Positions 12,133 to 25,200 of a DNA stretch of 64,000 nucleotides are shown here, in pieces. Origin of the DNA: Phallusia mammillata (Eukaryota; Chordata; Ascidiacea; Phlebobranchia; Ascidiidae); NCBI GenBank assembly GCA_003260075.1, contig QLIY01000108.1, forward strand, positions 188,611 through 252,610, in the 5' to 3' direction. The stretch's first letter is position 1; each line of letters begins with the position of its first letter. The notes under the pieces were generated by a model. It was given only the letters and a program-made list of their open reading frames with translations, searched no databases and was not told the origin of the DNA. Position numbers and translations under genes: made by a program.

Positions 12133-13660
12133 CTATGTTTTGAAAGTTATTCTGTCAATATTTTTGCTGCTTTTCACGTTTTGTAACAAGTTCCATTATG
12201 TGCTGAACCGCTCTCCAAATATATTTTTTAAATTTTAGGAAAACTGTGTTCCCATATGTTTTTTAAAATGTGATTACATATATGTATTGATATATTTTCA
12301 AATTTTATAGCACATACTTGCCATTTCCCCAAAAAATGGTCAACAAGATTAATTTATAAAAGTTGCTTAGCCATTTACACATATAAAGTCGATACTTTTA
12401 AGGACAAAAGAAAAAGATTAGAAAACGTGCATTAAGCAGCGTGTCTGCGTTAGGGAGATTAAGGTATGTTTTCGCGAAAAAAACATCTTATTTTCTGGCT
12501 TGACTGGTTGTTGGCAATGACGCAATAACGAGTGACCTTTTGAAAGTTAATGTTACTCCGCTTGATCTAAAACGTCACGGGTGTTTCCCAACGCTTATTC
12601 CTACCAAGACTTGCTGAAAGATTTAGGTTAGTAGCAACGGGCTAGGCTGGGATTTATCTTAAATAGACTTTCTTGTCAGTTAGGAGCACATCACACGACG
12701 CAAAAACCCACTGGATATACCCTAATCTGTTTCGACCTCCATTTACATACGAGTTACTTTTTTCCCAAAAACAATCAGAAAAAATATACTTCTGTCCGAG
12801 GTTAATCCGAACTTAAAAAACGTAGAATTTGACATCAATTTTTTTTGGCTTGTTAACACAATACAACGATTTTTGCTTGTGGGAAAGAAATCAAATCAAA
12901 CACGCACAGAGAAAAAATTCGGAAATATTTTTTGCACAATTCCGCAGTCGCCCTTTTTCTTAAGTGCTTTAACTTGCACTTTAATGAAGATTAGAAATAG
13001 TAAAGTCGTGTTGGAATAAATTTTGGACAATAAAAACAAACAAATAAACGTTTCTGTTTTGAAAATCTTTTATATTTTACGCTGTGTGCGAACAAGTTCA
13101 CTTTAAAACCACAAGAACGTAAGGCAACCAATCTGGCAACTAATTTACATCAGAGCATTTAAATTTAAATAGACGCAAATCAGTTTGAACATAGAAGAGC
13201 TCGAAACATCCCGGCTTTCGAATTTACGCAATAGGAAACTCGAACAAGAAACAATAGCATAAAGCGCAATCCAGGTGAATCTCTGTACGTCATTAAAGAT
13301 CACAGCTGTGGGAAAAAGGCAAGAGCTATTTTCGTTCCTTGCGTAATAAGGGCTATGTAACGCTATACTTGTGTGTTCAGTTTGTACACAATTTCGATCA
13401 AGCTAGAATTTGTTTGCCCACAAAATGACCACTGTCTTTCCTTTATATTTGCCACTGTGTTTGTCTGGGTGTGTGGTGAATTTACCCTAAGGCAATTTAT
13501 TCGCGTTTCCCATTGACCCGAAAACTCCAAAATTAGCGCAACATTTCACGCGGCTTGGCAGTGAGGAATGCGCGTTTTTCAGCACAGCGAGAGCCGATAC
13601 CTCGTGGTACTTCCCCTATTTAGTATTCACTATAGCAGCGCACGACTGGAAACTTGAACA
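12133..13660. other. No gene recognised; upstream region of gene D
   Basis: No exon or bounded repeat is seen. The last 150 bases are unusually GC-rich and CpG-containing for the window and may hold the gene D promoter. Confidence 0.45.
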
Positions 13661-13834
13661 AATCTATGCTTGCTTTCAGTTCGAGGAGAAGTTTCGGATT
13701 TAGATTCGTTTCGGAAAAGCAGTATAAATATGCCTAATAAAAAACTTTGCAAATCATTTGTAAGAACAGCAAGCATTCGAACAAAGCGCCTGCGAAAGTC
13801 AATGTTAAAGGCTATTTCGAGAAAAACAACCGAG

Positions 13835-14787
13835 ATGAGATTTTTAGCAGTGGTAAGAAAATTTCTTTAGTTTTTATGACTGTAATGTGTTTGTTGTTCA
13901 ACAAAGGTTTATTAAATGTGAATTCGCAAGTTTTTTCGAAGTATGATGTTGATTTTTGTTTTGAGCGTTATCACGAGCAACGTTTTTTCAAAAAGCTATT
14001 TCAATTTACAGGCCACCATTTTTGCCTTTGCTGTGTATTTGGTGAGTGGACAAAGCAATGAAGAGAAACGACTTTTTTCAGAGGCAACAAAACACATGAC
14101 TTGTCAGGAAATTAAGTACGTATTGTTTTTGAATTTTGACATCAAGAAAAGATAATTCGGAGTTGATCTAACCATTAGGTTTTGTACGCTCCTTATTACA
14201 TTTGCTAAACTTTTAAAGCTATAAATGTATTACCCAATTCTGTCACTTATAATCTTAACACTACATAAATCGAAACTATGATCTCAATCGAACTATGATG
14301 CTGATCTCATAAAATTTCGTGAGACGGTTCTATAGAACTGGTGCGAACCGGCTGAAACGCACCACTGACTATACATAAAGGCCTAAAGGTGTAACCAATC
14401 GTTATTAAATCTGAAAAGAGACCAACAACTGATTCTTTGTTTAGAAACCTAAAAGACATGTGTTGCAAGTTCGAAAAACGTGACAAAGAAACGATTGGAC
14501 CAGTAAAGTGGACTAATCTTTCCGTTTACTGTAAAGTCAATCGAGAAACATACACCTCCGTACTCTGTGACAAACGTTGTCGGTTTAAGTCACAAGACAA
14601 AGACTGTCGTGTGAAAAAATACCGAGCCTACCCACAGTTTTACCTCCGTTCAGTCACTGGACCCAGGGGCTATGAAATCGATTTAAACCTACCACAATCA
14701 TGCCTTTGCGAGACCAAACGCGAGCACAAGAACAGAATGTTGAAGGCTGGAAGAGTTACCAAGAAGAAGTGCAAAAAGCGAGTCTAA
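13835..14787 (+). CDS. Gene D: small secreted cysteine-rich protein, paralogue of gene C
   Basis: Three coding exons are inferred: 13835-13852 (MRFLAV), 14012-14115 and 14445-14787, phases 0 and 2, total 465 nt, 154 aa. The signal peptide reads MRFLAVATIFAFAVYLVSG. ATKHMTCQE follows, then DMCC, WTNLSVYCKVNRETY, VLCDKRC, a DKDC, and the terminal LPQSCLCE, with a lysine-rich tail. The order W-x-x-L-x-V...Y...C...C...C...S-C-x-C resembles the NGF/Spaetzle cystine knot. An alternative start exists: an ATG at 13943 opens a hydrophobic frame running straight into exon 2, which would give a different signal sequence without the first intron. I prefer the spliced start because C and E share it. Confidence 0.8.
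14290..14373 (-). mobile_element. Fragment of a repeat shared with 44193-44375
   Basis: This piece reads, on the minus strand, like the start of the element at 44193: CACTG/CAGTGGTG-type end, CAGCCGGTTC, then AGAACCGTCTCACGAAATTTTATGA. It is truncated and lies in intron 2 of gene D. Confidence 0.6.
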
Positions 14788-14974
14788 CAACCTTCTGATG
14801 TGTGTTCCCATATTTGCTACTTTACCAATCTGCTCCTAAATTCTACTGTGTATTTTATATTTTTGATGCAATAGTTGTCCGCTGCTATTTTTGCATACTT
14901 TTTTTGTACACTGGATTATATATTTAATGTTGGACATGTACGTTATCATTCCACTGGGCGTGTTGCTTTTTTGC

Positions 14975-15048
14975 GCATGTGGTATCTAAAACTGTAGTAG
15001 CAAATCAACCATGATAACTGTGGATTTTTATATTTTTAATTTTGTTGA

Positions 15049-15096
<48 letters not shown>

Positions 15097-15170
15097 TGTG
15101 GTATCGTAAACTGTAGTAGCAAATCAACCATGATAACTGTGGATTTTTATTTTTTTAATTTTGTTGAATT
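14975..15170. repeat. Adjacent near-identical copies around a 43-G run
   Basis: About 77 bases starting GCATGTGGTATC occur at 14975-15051 and again at 15094-15170, differing at few sites, with 43 G between. This is the first of many such joins in the window and is probably an assembly artefact in the 3' UTR of gene D. An AATAAA follows at 15215-15220. Confidence 0.7.
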
Positions 15171-15220
15171 TTTCTACGTGTTCGTATTAAGAGTAACTTT
15201 AAATTATTTGTTTTAATAAA

Positions 15221-17413
15221 CGTTTCATGTAAGCATACGTTGCTGTCTTCCGGGCAGATGCATTTTTCGAAATGGTTTGTAAAAAGGGTTGCCCCGTGGC
15301 CATTTAGTATGGGGTAAATGTGATATATCACCCAACAAACTGGAGGGGGGGGGTTCTACATGTAAAAAATTAACAGAAAGTAGTAACATTTGCAAGACGA
15401 AATGCCAAAAGCTATATTATGGAGCAAGGTTGTACTCGGTCCGCGGTTTAAAATAGTAGGACGATGGACAACACCCCCTGGTTTTTCTGTCAAAACTAAA
15501 GAAGCCAATTTGCGGGGGAAATGTTTTAAATTTAGGCAACTAATGTCAAGTAGACTATGCCAAGGACATGACGAGCACTCATAGCCAAATAAGTCTTCCA
15601 AACTTACGTAAATACTACGGTGGTAATTTTGCTTAAAAAGTGTTTGAGTTTTGAAAGAAATAAGTATTTCATGACCTATAGTGAGGCAGAAAAAAAACAC
15701 TGAAGGTTGTTGTAACTGGGACAAAAGAGGGACATAAGCAAAATAAGAGCAGTTCTTAATAAAGAAAATTTGTTTATCTCAGACGCAGTCTATTGAAATA
15801 GAGAAAAAATCTCAGAAATAGGGACGGTATGGCAACCCTGGTTGTAGGTTTATGTAGTTGCACAACTATAGCTTTATTAATAAACGCTTTTAAGCAGTAG
15901 TTTTAGGAGACTAATATAGGTTAAAAAGATAGATACATGTATTCAAATTTCCCTTTTATTTACCCCCTTTTAAAATCCGACATGCTCAAAATAGGATTTT
16001 AAAATTCATTTACCCTTTCAAAATCCGACATGCTCAAAATAGAAAACTTGAAATCTATTAAACTATATTGAGACGCAATGTTTACCAAAAGAGTTTTAAC
16101 AAACATCCGCAATGATTTTATCAAATAGGAACAAAACGTTTTTTGACGTCATTGTGTTTTCTTTCTTTTTTTGAAAAAGCCTTTCTCACATTCAAACAGC
16201 AAATTTAAAACTTGGATTTTTTACAGCAAGTTTACATAGATGGGGTAGCCATCAAAGTTTGTTTTTTATTTGTTCCCTTAAAAGGTTTCTGCACATAAGT
16301 TCCACCACAAAATCGTTATCATAAGAGTTCCGTTTGTTGTTAGGAGAATAGAAGGGTAGATTTATAACTACAAAAATCCAAATCTTAACCAAATATTGAC
16401 AATAAATGTTAATTGAGAAATTTCCAATTCTGAATGCAATAACTTTGATTGCCAAACAAATTAAGACAATATCATGCTTAAACCTTATAGTAATTTACAA
16501 GATCCAACCATCGGAGAAACGACCCACTGTCAACTGGTACTTCCCTAAGTGACAATGTGGAATATACCCTTTGATAAGCCAGTAGCTTGCAGCTAAGTTA
16601 CATTACGGAAGTTAGTGTAGTTGATATTACATATAGACTGTACAAAACTTTCCCTGTTTCAATTACATACACAATGACGAAATGTTCCCATACGCAAAGA
16701 GCTTTAGTAGTGGCACTGAAGGGCCCTCAGCATGCCAATAAGGCCAACTAAAGGCAATATTTGGAAATGCTTCGGTTTCGGGTAGAAAACGAAACGAGAA
16801 AATTTCCAAATGGTCTAGGCTTTATGTAGGTTTGTTTAGATTAGAAAAAGAACCTTGCGTACTGATGGTAGTTACGCTTTTGTCTGCGGAGTTGATGAAT
16901 GAAACACTATACAACAGAAGCGTGGCCCCTATATCAACTTACACCCAATTGAATGTAGAGGAGCGAAACATTCCCTCAAACGTTACCAACGACAGGACAG
17001 CCACTAGTTGAATCTTACTACTTAAAATTTAACTTAATGAAACTGAGAAGTTAACGACTAATATACCACAACTTTTCCGAAACAAAGTTCTTATCAGACA
17101 GCTTGTCCGCGCAGACATAAAAAAATGTAATGCAACAGATTGGCTTTAAAGAGGAACTTGAAGAAGTTAATGTAATCAAGTGTATTTGTGTTAGCGTGGT
17201 GCACAACAAAAGCAACAACAAGACGCTAAGCAAATATTGCGCCAGAAAACAGGGAACCTATTTTCGGAAGCCATCTGTTTATAATTAGAAAACGTTTCGG
17301 GGTCCTCTGTATCACGTTTCAATTCCACCATACAGTGTCCAATTCATTCATGGTGTAACTTATCAAAGGGCTCATTTAAATCAAACATTCACGCAACAAC
17401 AAAAACGCAAGAC
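15221..17413. other. No gene recognised
   Basis: A short direct repeat (AAAATCCGACATGCTCAAAATAG) is seen twice within 15960-16043. Nine G occur at 15345-15353. No exon or RNA gene can be supported. Confidence 0.5.
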
Positions 17414-17691
17414 TGAAGAAAGCCTTGGACCACCAATATTGCAGGGGAACTTACAGATCTTACTGCTCATAAAACTTATTTTGATTGTTCCCACTGGAGT
17501 TTACGTCAATTGAACTTCGTGTTACGTAATCGAGGCAGCTACATCGAGTTTCGGCAACTCAAAGTGGACGTGGAGGCAAAAAAGGCTACTTGGCATTTTG
17601 TACTCACTGACGCCAGGCAGTTGCTTGACGGCGTTCCACTGCGCGAGGTTGAGCAAACAAGGCAACGGGAAAGTCCCTTCGACCAATAGGT
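17414..17691 (+). other. Unassigned open frame with coding-like composition
   Basis: About 92 codons are open without a Met near the start. The text includes RNRGSYIEFRQLKVDVEAKK and LTDARQLLDGVPLREVEQ, which looks protein-like rather than random. A possible acceptor (ATTGCAG) ends at 17444, and a possible donor (AG/GTGATT) follows the frame's stop. It sits about 220 bases before gene E. It may be an exon of something else, a transposon relic, or chance; I do not recognise it. Confidence 0.25.
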
Positions 17692-17914
17692 GATTATGCT
17701 AAGGGACAATTGGCAGAAAGACAGAACTATGGACGTTAAGGAACGTAGGTACAGAAAAAAAATGAGAAGCAAGCGAAAGTGAGAAAGCGACAATGTTCCG
17801 CAAAATTGCCTTTAAATTGAGCTGCAACGCTGCTCCTAAAGCATACTGTTTCTTAACAACTCAAGATACTGACCAACAAAATTAAGGAGAACAGCAAAAC
17901 CGAAGCAATACGTG

Positions 17915-18979
17915 ATGAAGTTTATTTCACAGGTAAGGTCGGAAAAGGTGCAATAAAACTGACATACGCTGAAACAATATTTTTCAAATGTGTACTGTCT
18001 TTTTTTAAAGGCTGCTTACATTTACAGCTAAAAATTGCTTTGAAAGTGGACAGATACATTTTTTCAAATAAAGCAATCACGAAACTGTGACTTTCAAAAT
18101 TGTGTCCTATGATATATCAATCACAGATGAACGTTCTAGATTTCACTAAGCTGTTTTATACAGGGCATTTTCTAGTCAACTTCTTTTTCAGGGTTTTTGT
18201 TTGCTGTTCTGCTTTTTTCTATACCACTGCAATGGAGCGCCAGTTTCAAATGTTGAGCAAAAACTGATGGAGACGGTGAACATAACGAAAAGAACAGCGA
18301 AGTAAATTAAAAGCGTTTAGTAATTTAGCATTAATTAAACCACATTTTTTCGTGCAAAACTTAGTATAATACGAAGGTCTATTGTACAAAAACACAATAG
18401 ACACATGGTGTGTTGTATTAGTTGGCAATACATATTTGCTTGAATTTAACAGAAAATTGCTACCACTACATAATAGGTTACTTCTGTTTGGTACGTTTTT
18501 TTACCTAAAAAAAAGATCACATCTATTCTCACCACAACAATAAACAATACATCGGGTCCAATTAGTAAGTGTGTACGATGCGTTTTATTCCTCACCAGCT
18601 TGCCTATTGCGCTGCAATTTAATGCAGAAACGTTTTTAATCTAATCACTTGTTGTTTATACAGAACCTTGGCTCAATTCAACTGCATTTATGAACAAAAT
18701 GACGGCAAGAATAGAAAATACGCTGCACCAAGGCGTTATGGACGTTTAAACTGCACTAACTCTGACCCAACCACCTTTAACGTGGTCCAATGTGAAGATA
18801 AGTGTCGACTACCAGGCAAAAGGCGCCTCAAACAAAAAGTAAAGGTGGTGTACAATGAAGTGAAAATCATAGGACGTGACAATGCGACTTACTACGTCCA
18901 ACTGCCAATTGGTTGTGACTGTTTATGGAGTAAACAAAGAAAGAACAGAAGAAAATCAAAATCAAGTAAGAGACAATGA
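17915..18979 (+). CDS. Gene E: small secreted cysteine-rich protein with a basic tail
   Basis: Three coding exons are inferred: 17915-17932 (MKFISQ), 18192-18301 and 18664-18979, phases 0 and 2, total 444 nt, 147 aa. The signal peptide reads MKFISQGFCLLFCFFLYHCNG. A spacer with one N-glycosylation site (NIT) follows, then FNC, LNC, VQCEDKC-x-LP and the terminal LPIGCDCLW; a tail rich in Arg, Lys and Ser closes it. The first-exon length of six codons matches C and D, while CRLP and LPIGCDC look more like A and B, so E links the two subgroups. An AATAAA for it lies at 19347-19352. The family is not named with confidence. Confidence 0.8.
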
Positions 18980-19352
18980 TTTTGAGTGACGGACATTGAT
19001 TTTAGGATAGTGTTTATTACCATTTAAACTGTGAACATTCATAAGATAGAAAAAAACACACTTTTTTACATTAACTTTAAAATCGTACTAACAACATTCA
19101 CATATACGGTCTTTGTGACTTATTCTGTTACTGTAGGCTTGTGTGTATTCATTGCCACGTACTAATTGTACTTGTTCATTGCGTAACTGTTGTAGTATTT
19201 ATTATTTATTCTATGTTATGGTTGTTACTGTGATGTTTTCCACTGTTTTATGCCTTACCCAAACACTGTCAAGTTTTTCTTAGCCCTTTTGTTAAACGGA
19301 GTTTTGTCTATAACCTTTTGTGTAAAGCAGTGTTTTTTTAATCCATAATAAA

Positions 19353-22249
19353 GTTTTGCTAATATAAGTGTGTATCAAAGCTGCTACCAAAGAAACCATT
19401 TAAAAAATCATTTTTTTGTTTTACTTAACCATTTTCGTTTTAACATGTACAGTTACTGCACAATCCCGAATATGCATCTTTGTATTAATATTGATTGAAT
19501 TGCCGAAGACCAGATTTGCTTGTTTTGTGTCGATTTTTATTTAATAATTTATCTATTTATTTATTCTTGTACTTTAAATTGTTTGTTTTTTCTACATATT
19601 TATAAATAAACCAGCATCACTTTATGAGTCAATATGTTTAAAACCGACGAACAGTTTTCGCGCCATTTGCAAGGTTTGATGTTTTAAGAAAAAAACTATT
19701 TTAACTTTAACTAGGATGAAAAATGTAACTGAACTTACCGTCAACATAATTCTTAAATTTGAAGTTCCAAAAATGTATATTTAAAGTCCATTTTTTAATA
19801 ACCCAATCAGTCGTTCGAAAAGAAACAGCTCACAATCTCACTGAAACAATTTCCAAACTCAACCTATTGTAGCTTTTTGCCCATTGTCGCCACCAAGGTA
19901 TGGAAACGCCTAACACAAACAGTTCTTCTGGGCGGTCAAAACAGGCTAGCCTATAAAAAGCGTCGTTGTTAAGTCAACAAATGAACATACCATTGTGTCC
20001 TGCCATTGTACCTAGACCAGAGAGACTATAACATTTCAAACAGGCTACTGCGAAAACAAACCACCCGCAAAAAGAAATCACGTAAGACCTTTTGTATGTG
20101 TACATGGTTTGCCTAATCTAGTGGTTCTCAAACTTTTTCAGTATTTTTTCAAAACGGTCCCTTTGCCATTATTTCGAGGGCTCGCGGTCCTTTTTTTTCA
20201 AAACGGTCCCTTTGCCATTATTTCGAGGGCTCGCGGTCCTTTTTAATTTGTATTTCAGAAAAACAAAATTTGATTGCAGGATATTAGCTAGTTAAGCAAA
20301 ACTGCGCTTAATAATGATCCAAAGACAGCTTATGACATCACTAAAAAGACAAAAAACATTACGATTGTGCGCGAACAATTGCGTTTTTGTTAACTATCAT
20401 GCAATAAAGGCTATCCTTTAGCAATGGAGACAGCCAATTCTCAATTCTACTTTGATTTAAACTTATTCAGTAGCACAAACTGACGCCAAATAAGCTTATA
20501 AAATTACTTCAACCATTTTACAGTCCCCCCAAAATTGCCTCACGGACCCCAAAAGGACCGCGGATCCCAGTTTGAGAACCGCTGGCCTAATTTAACTTAA
20601 AACCTCACTCAAAATTTCGGTATAGAGTTACAAAACACAAGTTAAAGTTAGCAAGCATAATAAACCGGCAAATACAACACCGTAACGATAGCATAACAAA
20701 CTGACAAAACAAACCTACCATTACTACATAAACAATAGCTTGAATGTGTAGTAGTACTCGAAGCCAGCGCATACAACTGCTGCTTCTGCTGTTTGTAAAC
20801 TACAGGGACTTGACAAGAAACAGTTGACTGTGTGTGACGTCATAAACAAATCTGAACACGCTAGTTTTTGAGCGGGAATGGGCTATTTTTAAAATGAAAC
20901 TCTAGTAGTATCTGGATGCAATCGTTCGTGCGAAATTAGACAGCTTCAAGTGCTAAAGTTTGAATATGAAAGATTTTATTAACTTGGACAAAACTGCTAT
21001 TCACAAAATGGTTATATACGAACAAATCGTGCATAAATAAAAATTATGCAAAATAAAATTTGTGTCATTGTTTCTTAGAATTATATTAGCATACTAATAT
21101 GTTAAAAATATGTCAATATATAAAGCACCAGTACGTGCTGTGAGGTGCTAAGATTTACTTTTTATTTCAAACACAACAAGTTACCTCCAGCTTTTTGTGA
21201 GAAGACTTCAATCCTTTATCATCCGTACATGAACAAGCAACAAGAAGTGCAAAGAAGCCAATTGATTAGTTCCACAAGTTTTACCAGTTGCAGTCAATCA
21301 CACTGGTGGGTCTAAATGCACCACAGTTTGGAGTAAAGTGCAACTCAATAAAACAAAAGTTTTCTTGGCAGTTATTAAAGCGATTCAACACTTGTTCACC
21401 TACTCTCAAACAGCCCTCATAGTAAATTCAACAGCCCTTAGCCACAGGTTTGCTATGAATCATGCACCACGAGGTCCACTGTTTCGCATTAAACGTAGTG
21501 TTTTGTCTTAATTGCTTCCGAGAGATGTTTTTCAATGATTACCCACCCGGCGTGTTTTCAGTTACTGCCCGCGGAAATTGCCAAAAGCCGAAGTCAATAC
21601 TTAATCGTCGTACAGGTTGTCTTCAGAATGACATGTCTGTTTGTTCACAACGTTTCGTGTTGAATTTATTTGTCAAAATAAACTGCGTCAGCGTTCGTTT
21701 GTTGTTTTATAAATATGTGCCCTAATTTAACTACTCGATAATAGACAGGGTCAGCTACAAGTTATAGTGGACCGAGTACCCTTCTTGTGTTTGGCGACTT
21801 TCCTAACCGTAGCCTATGTTTCTTTGTCGTCACTTCTGTGATATTGCTTTGGTGCTGTAACAGAAAACATGATTGATGGTTAAAGCTTAATGGCAAATTA
21901 ATGATATTTCGATTTGTCCGGTGAATCAAACGAGGTTCGTTTTGAAAACCTTATCTTAGTTTGCCTATTGAGTACAACGCAAGTGAGCAACCATCATTTA
22001 GTTCAATTTGATTTTAATGTGCAAAAAAACAGAGAGCATAAAGTACAAAACCAATAAAACGTACAATGACGTGTGCGTATTTATTTTACGTTTCTGTTCA
22101 GCTTTTAAATGATGCTTACTAACTTACTACTTTACTAGTTGCCTACACTGCTTTTAATGTGGTATTTTGTGTCCATTTCACGCTTTTCCGTTTCCTATGC
22201 ACACGTACTTAAAATATGATTTTTTTATTTCAAAACAGTTTTATGGCAT
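19353..22249. other. Intergenic between the array and the protease gene
   Basis: Apart from the hAT-like element at 20119, I see no supported feature. The frame near 21462 has several cysteines but no matching spacing, signal peptide or splice context. Confidence 0.5.
20119..20584. mobile_element. Non-autonomous hAT-like element
   Basis: The ends TAGTGGTTCTCAAACT and AGTTTGAGAACCGCTG are inverted repeats. The flanks are GCCTAATC and GCCTAATT, a 7 of 8 match. A tandem doubling of about 50 bases (AAAACGGTCCCTTTGCC...) is seen near the left end. Confidence 0.8.
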
Positions 22250-25200
22250 TTAGCCGCTTGTGCAGGTTCCGTTAAAGTCTTGTGTTTCAGTTCTGCGTCC
22301 AATAATTCGGTAAATCCAATCTTCGTACGCCAAGACCTTCGTATAAACGCCTGGATAGCGAGCCGCCCCGCAGTTGGCCGAACCAAACGATGTGATACCT
22401 GCAAGGTACCAAGAGCAAGTGGAGCATCGTTGGCAAACCAGTGGACCACCGCTATCTCCCTGCAAAACATTTCAAATCCTTTAAGCAAAACTGATAACAA
22501 AGAAGGTTTTGTGATGATAATATCTATAAGTCCAGCATAAAATTAACTGTATTTTATCAAAATTCATAAAAAGGCCAAACAGTTTCTAATTAGGGCCAAA
22601 CAACAGTTTACCGAAAGTCGACGTGTTATATGCAAATGCACTTACAACGCAGGTATCGACCCCGCCCCTGATACGCCCCGCACACGTGACAAACTCGTCG
22701 ATAAGGTCGGCGCCTCCACTGCCACGATGTAGACTCTGGCAAACCTTCATGTCGAAGTGACGCATTTTAACTTGGTTGAGTCGTTCACTCATCTTTGGGT
22801 TTGAAGCATCCTCTTTGTAAGAAATTAATTATTAGTTAAACCAGAGTTGTAAGTTGGGCCGGGCATTTCAGGCCTGTTTGGGGTTCGGGCTTACCTAATG
22901 TCAAACAGCCCTGAAACGGGGGGGGGGGGGGGGGGGGGGGATACCAATTGTCTATTATTGTTTATTGTGTGTCTTGTCTTGGTATTTCCTAAGGCTTCAA
23001 TGTACACATGTCGATCAAAGTTTCGGGACCAAACAGGCTTCTCAAAAACGGGTTCGGGCCGGGTTTCGGGCTTGTACTTTCGGGTTCGGGCCGGATTTAG
23101 TTCAAGGCTGTTTACAACTCTGAGTGAAACTAAGTTATATCATATGAGCAGTGTTACCATGGTGCTGGGTTTAAAAATACAATATGGCGAGAAAGAGACA
23201 GTAATCTTACCGTTGAGAATCAAACAATTTGGGAGCGTGTTTAAATTTGTGCTATCAATGTTAAACGGTTAGGCAAAAAAATGCAAAGCTTGTGCAGTAA
23301 AACCAGTTTCCTAAGTTAGAAACAAAAAAGAAATAGCAACCCCGCATATACGGCTCTGCCGAAGTCGATAAAAATACAAAGCTAGGATCACTGTGGGTTC
23401 GTACTTGTTATAATCTATTAGAATGCTCAATCTTTTTGCCAAATAAACAATCTAAAATTCTAAATGGAAACTAACCAAATTGTTTCTGTTGTTTTTACAA
23501 AAAACACCTTTCTCTAAACACCCTAAGGTCAAAATTGCTGAAACTAATCAGGGGGGGGGGGCCAAATAAACAATCTAAATGGAAACTAACCAAATTGTTT
23601 CTGTTGTTTTCTGTTGTAACACCTTTCTCTAAACACCCTAAGGTCAAAATTGCTGAAACTAATCATGCTAGGTATAGTTAACAATGTACAATGTAAAATA
23701 CCTACTTGCGCCCCAACCCGTAGCATAACACTGAGTATCACTTGGAGTTTCTTCGCCCATTGGTAAGCAAATAGGAGACACTTTGCTCTTAGGATGCGAA
23801 TCGGACAGAAGAACAAGTGCTTCTTTCAGCTAAAATTGTAAAATTGCAGTTAAAATAATTTAGCTGTGACCATTTGATGAACAATGTTTAAAAATATATA
23901 GATCTTTAAACCAAAATCAGTTAAAAATTGATTTAAAAAACACACACACATTTACTGGGTTAAACTAGGTTTCTGTGTATTATTTTATGTAAGCTAAACT
24001 TAAATTGTATTTAAGACCAGTATAAACTTCGCTTTTAGAACAGTTGGAAAACCCATTTAAGCGTGCATTTTTACTAAAGACGGGTACTTAATATTCAGAT
24101 TTTGGGTTCTCAATTTCAATAGATTGTACCTACCTCAATCAGAGCAATATCGTGCTTGGGAAATTTGAACCCACTGTGGACGTAGACGCTTTTGGAAGGA
24201 ACTATTTGTTTCCCGCCGTTCAAATATTTTGCTCCCACCCCGATTCTTACAGCTTCTGGTGAATGACGAAATTGTCTAAAAACGAAATTTGTGTCGAATA
24301 TCAGCAGCCAGCAAAGGTTGAGGTACAAAAGAGTCCGAGTTCTTAAATGCAACTCTTTAAATTTGTTTAATATCAAACTTTTGTGCTCCTAAGATGAACA
24401 TATTCATACTGGGATCGGCCCTGAAGCGTCGATGCAGACCAGCGATTACGGCAAACATATCGATAAATCATAGTATGCCAGGGCTATTAAAGGCGTTGTA
24501 CCGAATCAGCTGGTTTTCCAAGCATTCCTATGTGGCAAGGCACAGGCTAGAAAAATCCAGCCTGTGGTGAGATTCGAACCCACGACACGACTCTTTCCGG
24601 GACTCGCGCTCTACCAACTGAGCTGCACAGGCTCAGTGGAGATACCGCAGAAAGACGAATCACAAGCACCGTTGCCTGTCTTGTATGCTGCACATGGCAT
24701 GCCTTTACAACGCCTTTAGTAGGCCTGGCGTACTATAATTTTGTGCTCCTAGTGCGACTTTTACAAAAGTCAATGAAAATAGCAAAAAAAAATAGTCAAA
24801 GTGTTCAAATTCGCAAAACAAACTCCAGGCATTCGCCCCTTCTTACACTCACGTGAGACAGTGTGCAGCAGTAACGACCCATCTGTCTGCTATCACGCTA
24901 CCTCCGCAATATACAATCTTCCCCTGGTCAGGTCTTCCAAGAATCACCAGCGCCTACAAAGGTTTACCAAGTAATAAAAAGGCAGGCAATAGTTTGAAAG
25001 TGCTACGTTTTGTTATTGTCTAGTTATTAAAAGAAATAAAATACATGCGTGCAGATTGGAAGCATTCGAAAAAAGCATTTGCTTGCGATTAAGGGTACGT
25101 TTTTTACTAAGGTAATATTTAAAACAAAGAAACACACAATAACTGCTCGACAAAAACATTCAAAGTTTAAACCTTGTAAACAATAATAAAATTAAAACAC

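Noticed and set aside
21462-21725. Cysteine-rich frame after gene E
   Set aside because: It has no signal peptide, the cysteine order does not match the family, and it shows no exon borders.
24560-24632. Functional tRNA gene
   Set aside because: The anticodon stem is mismatched, U33 is absent, and the unit lies inside a bounded mobile repeat.
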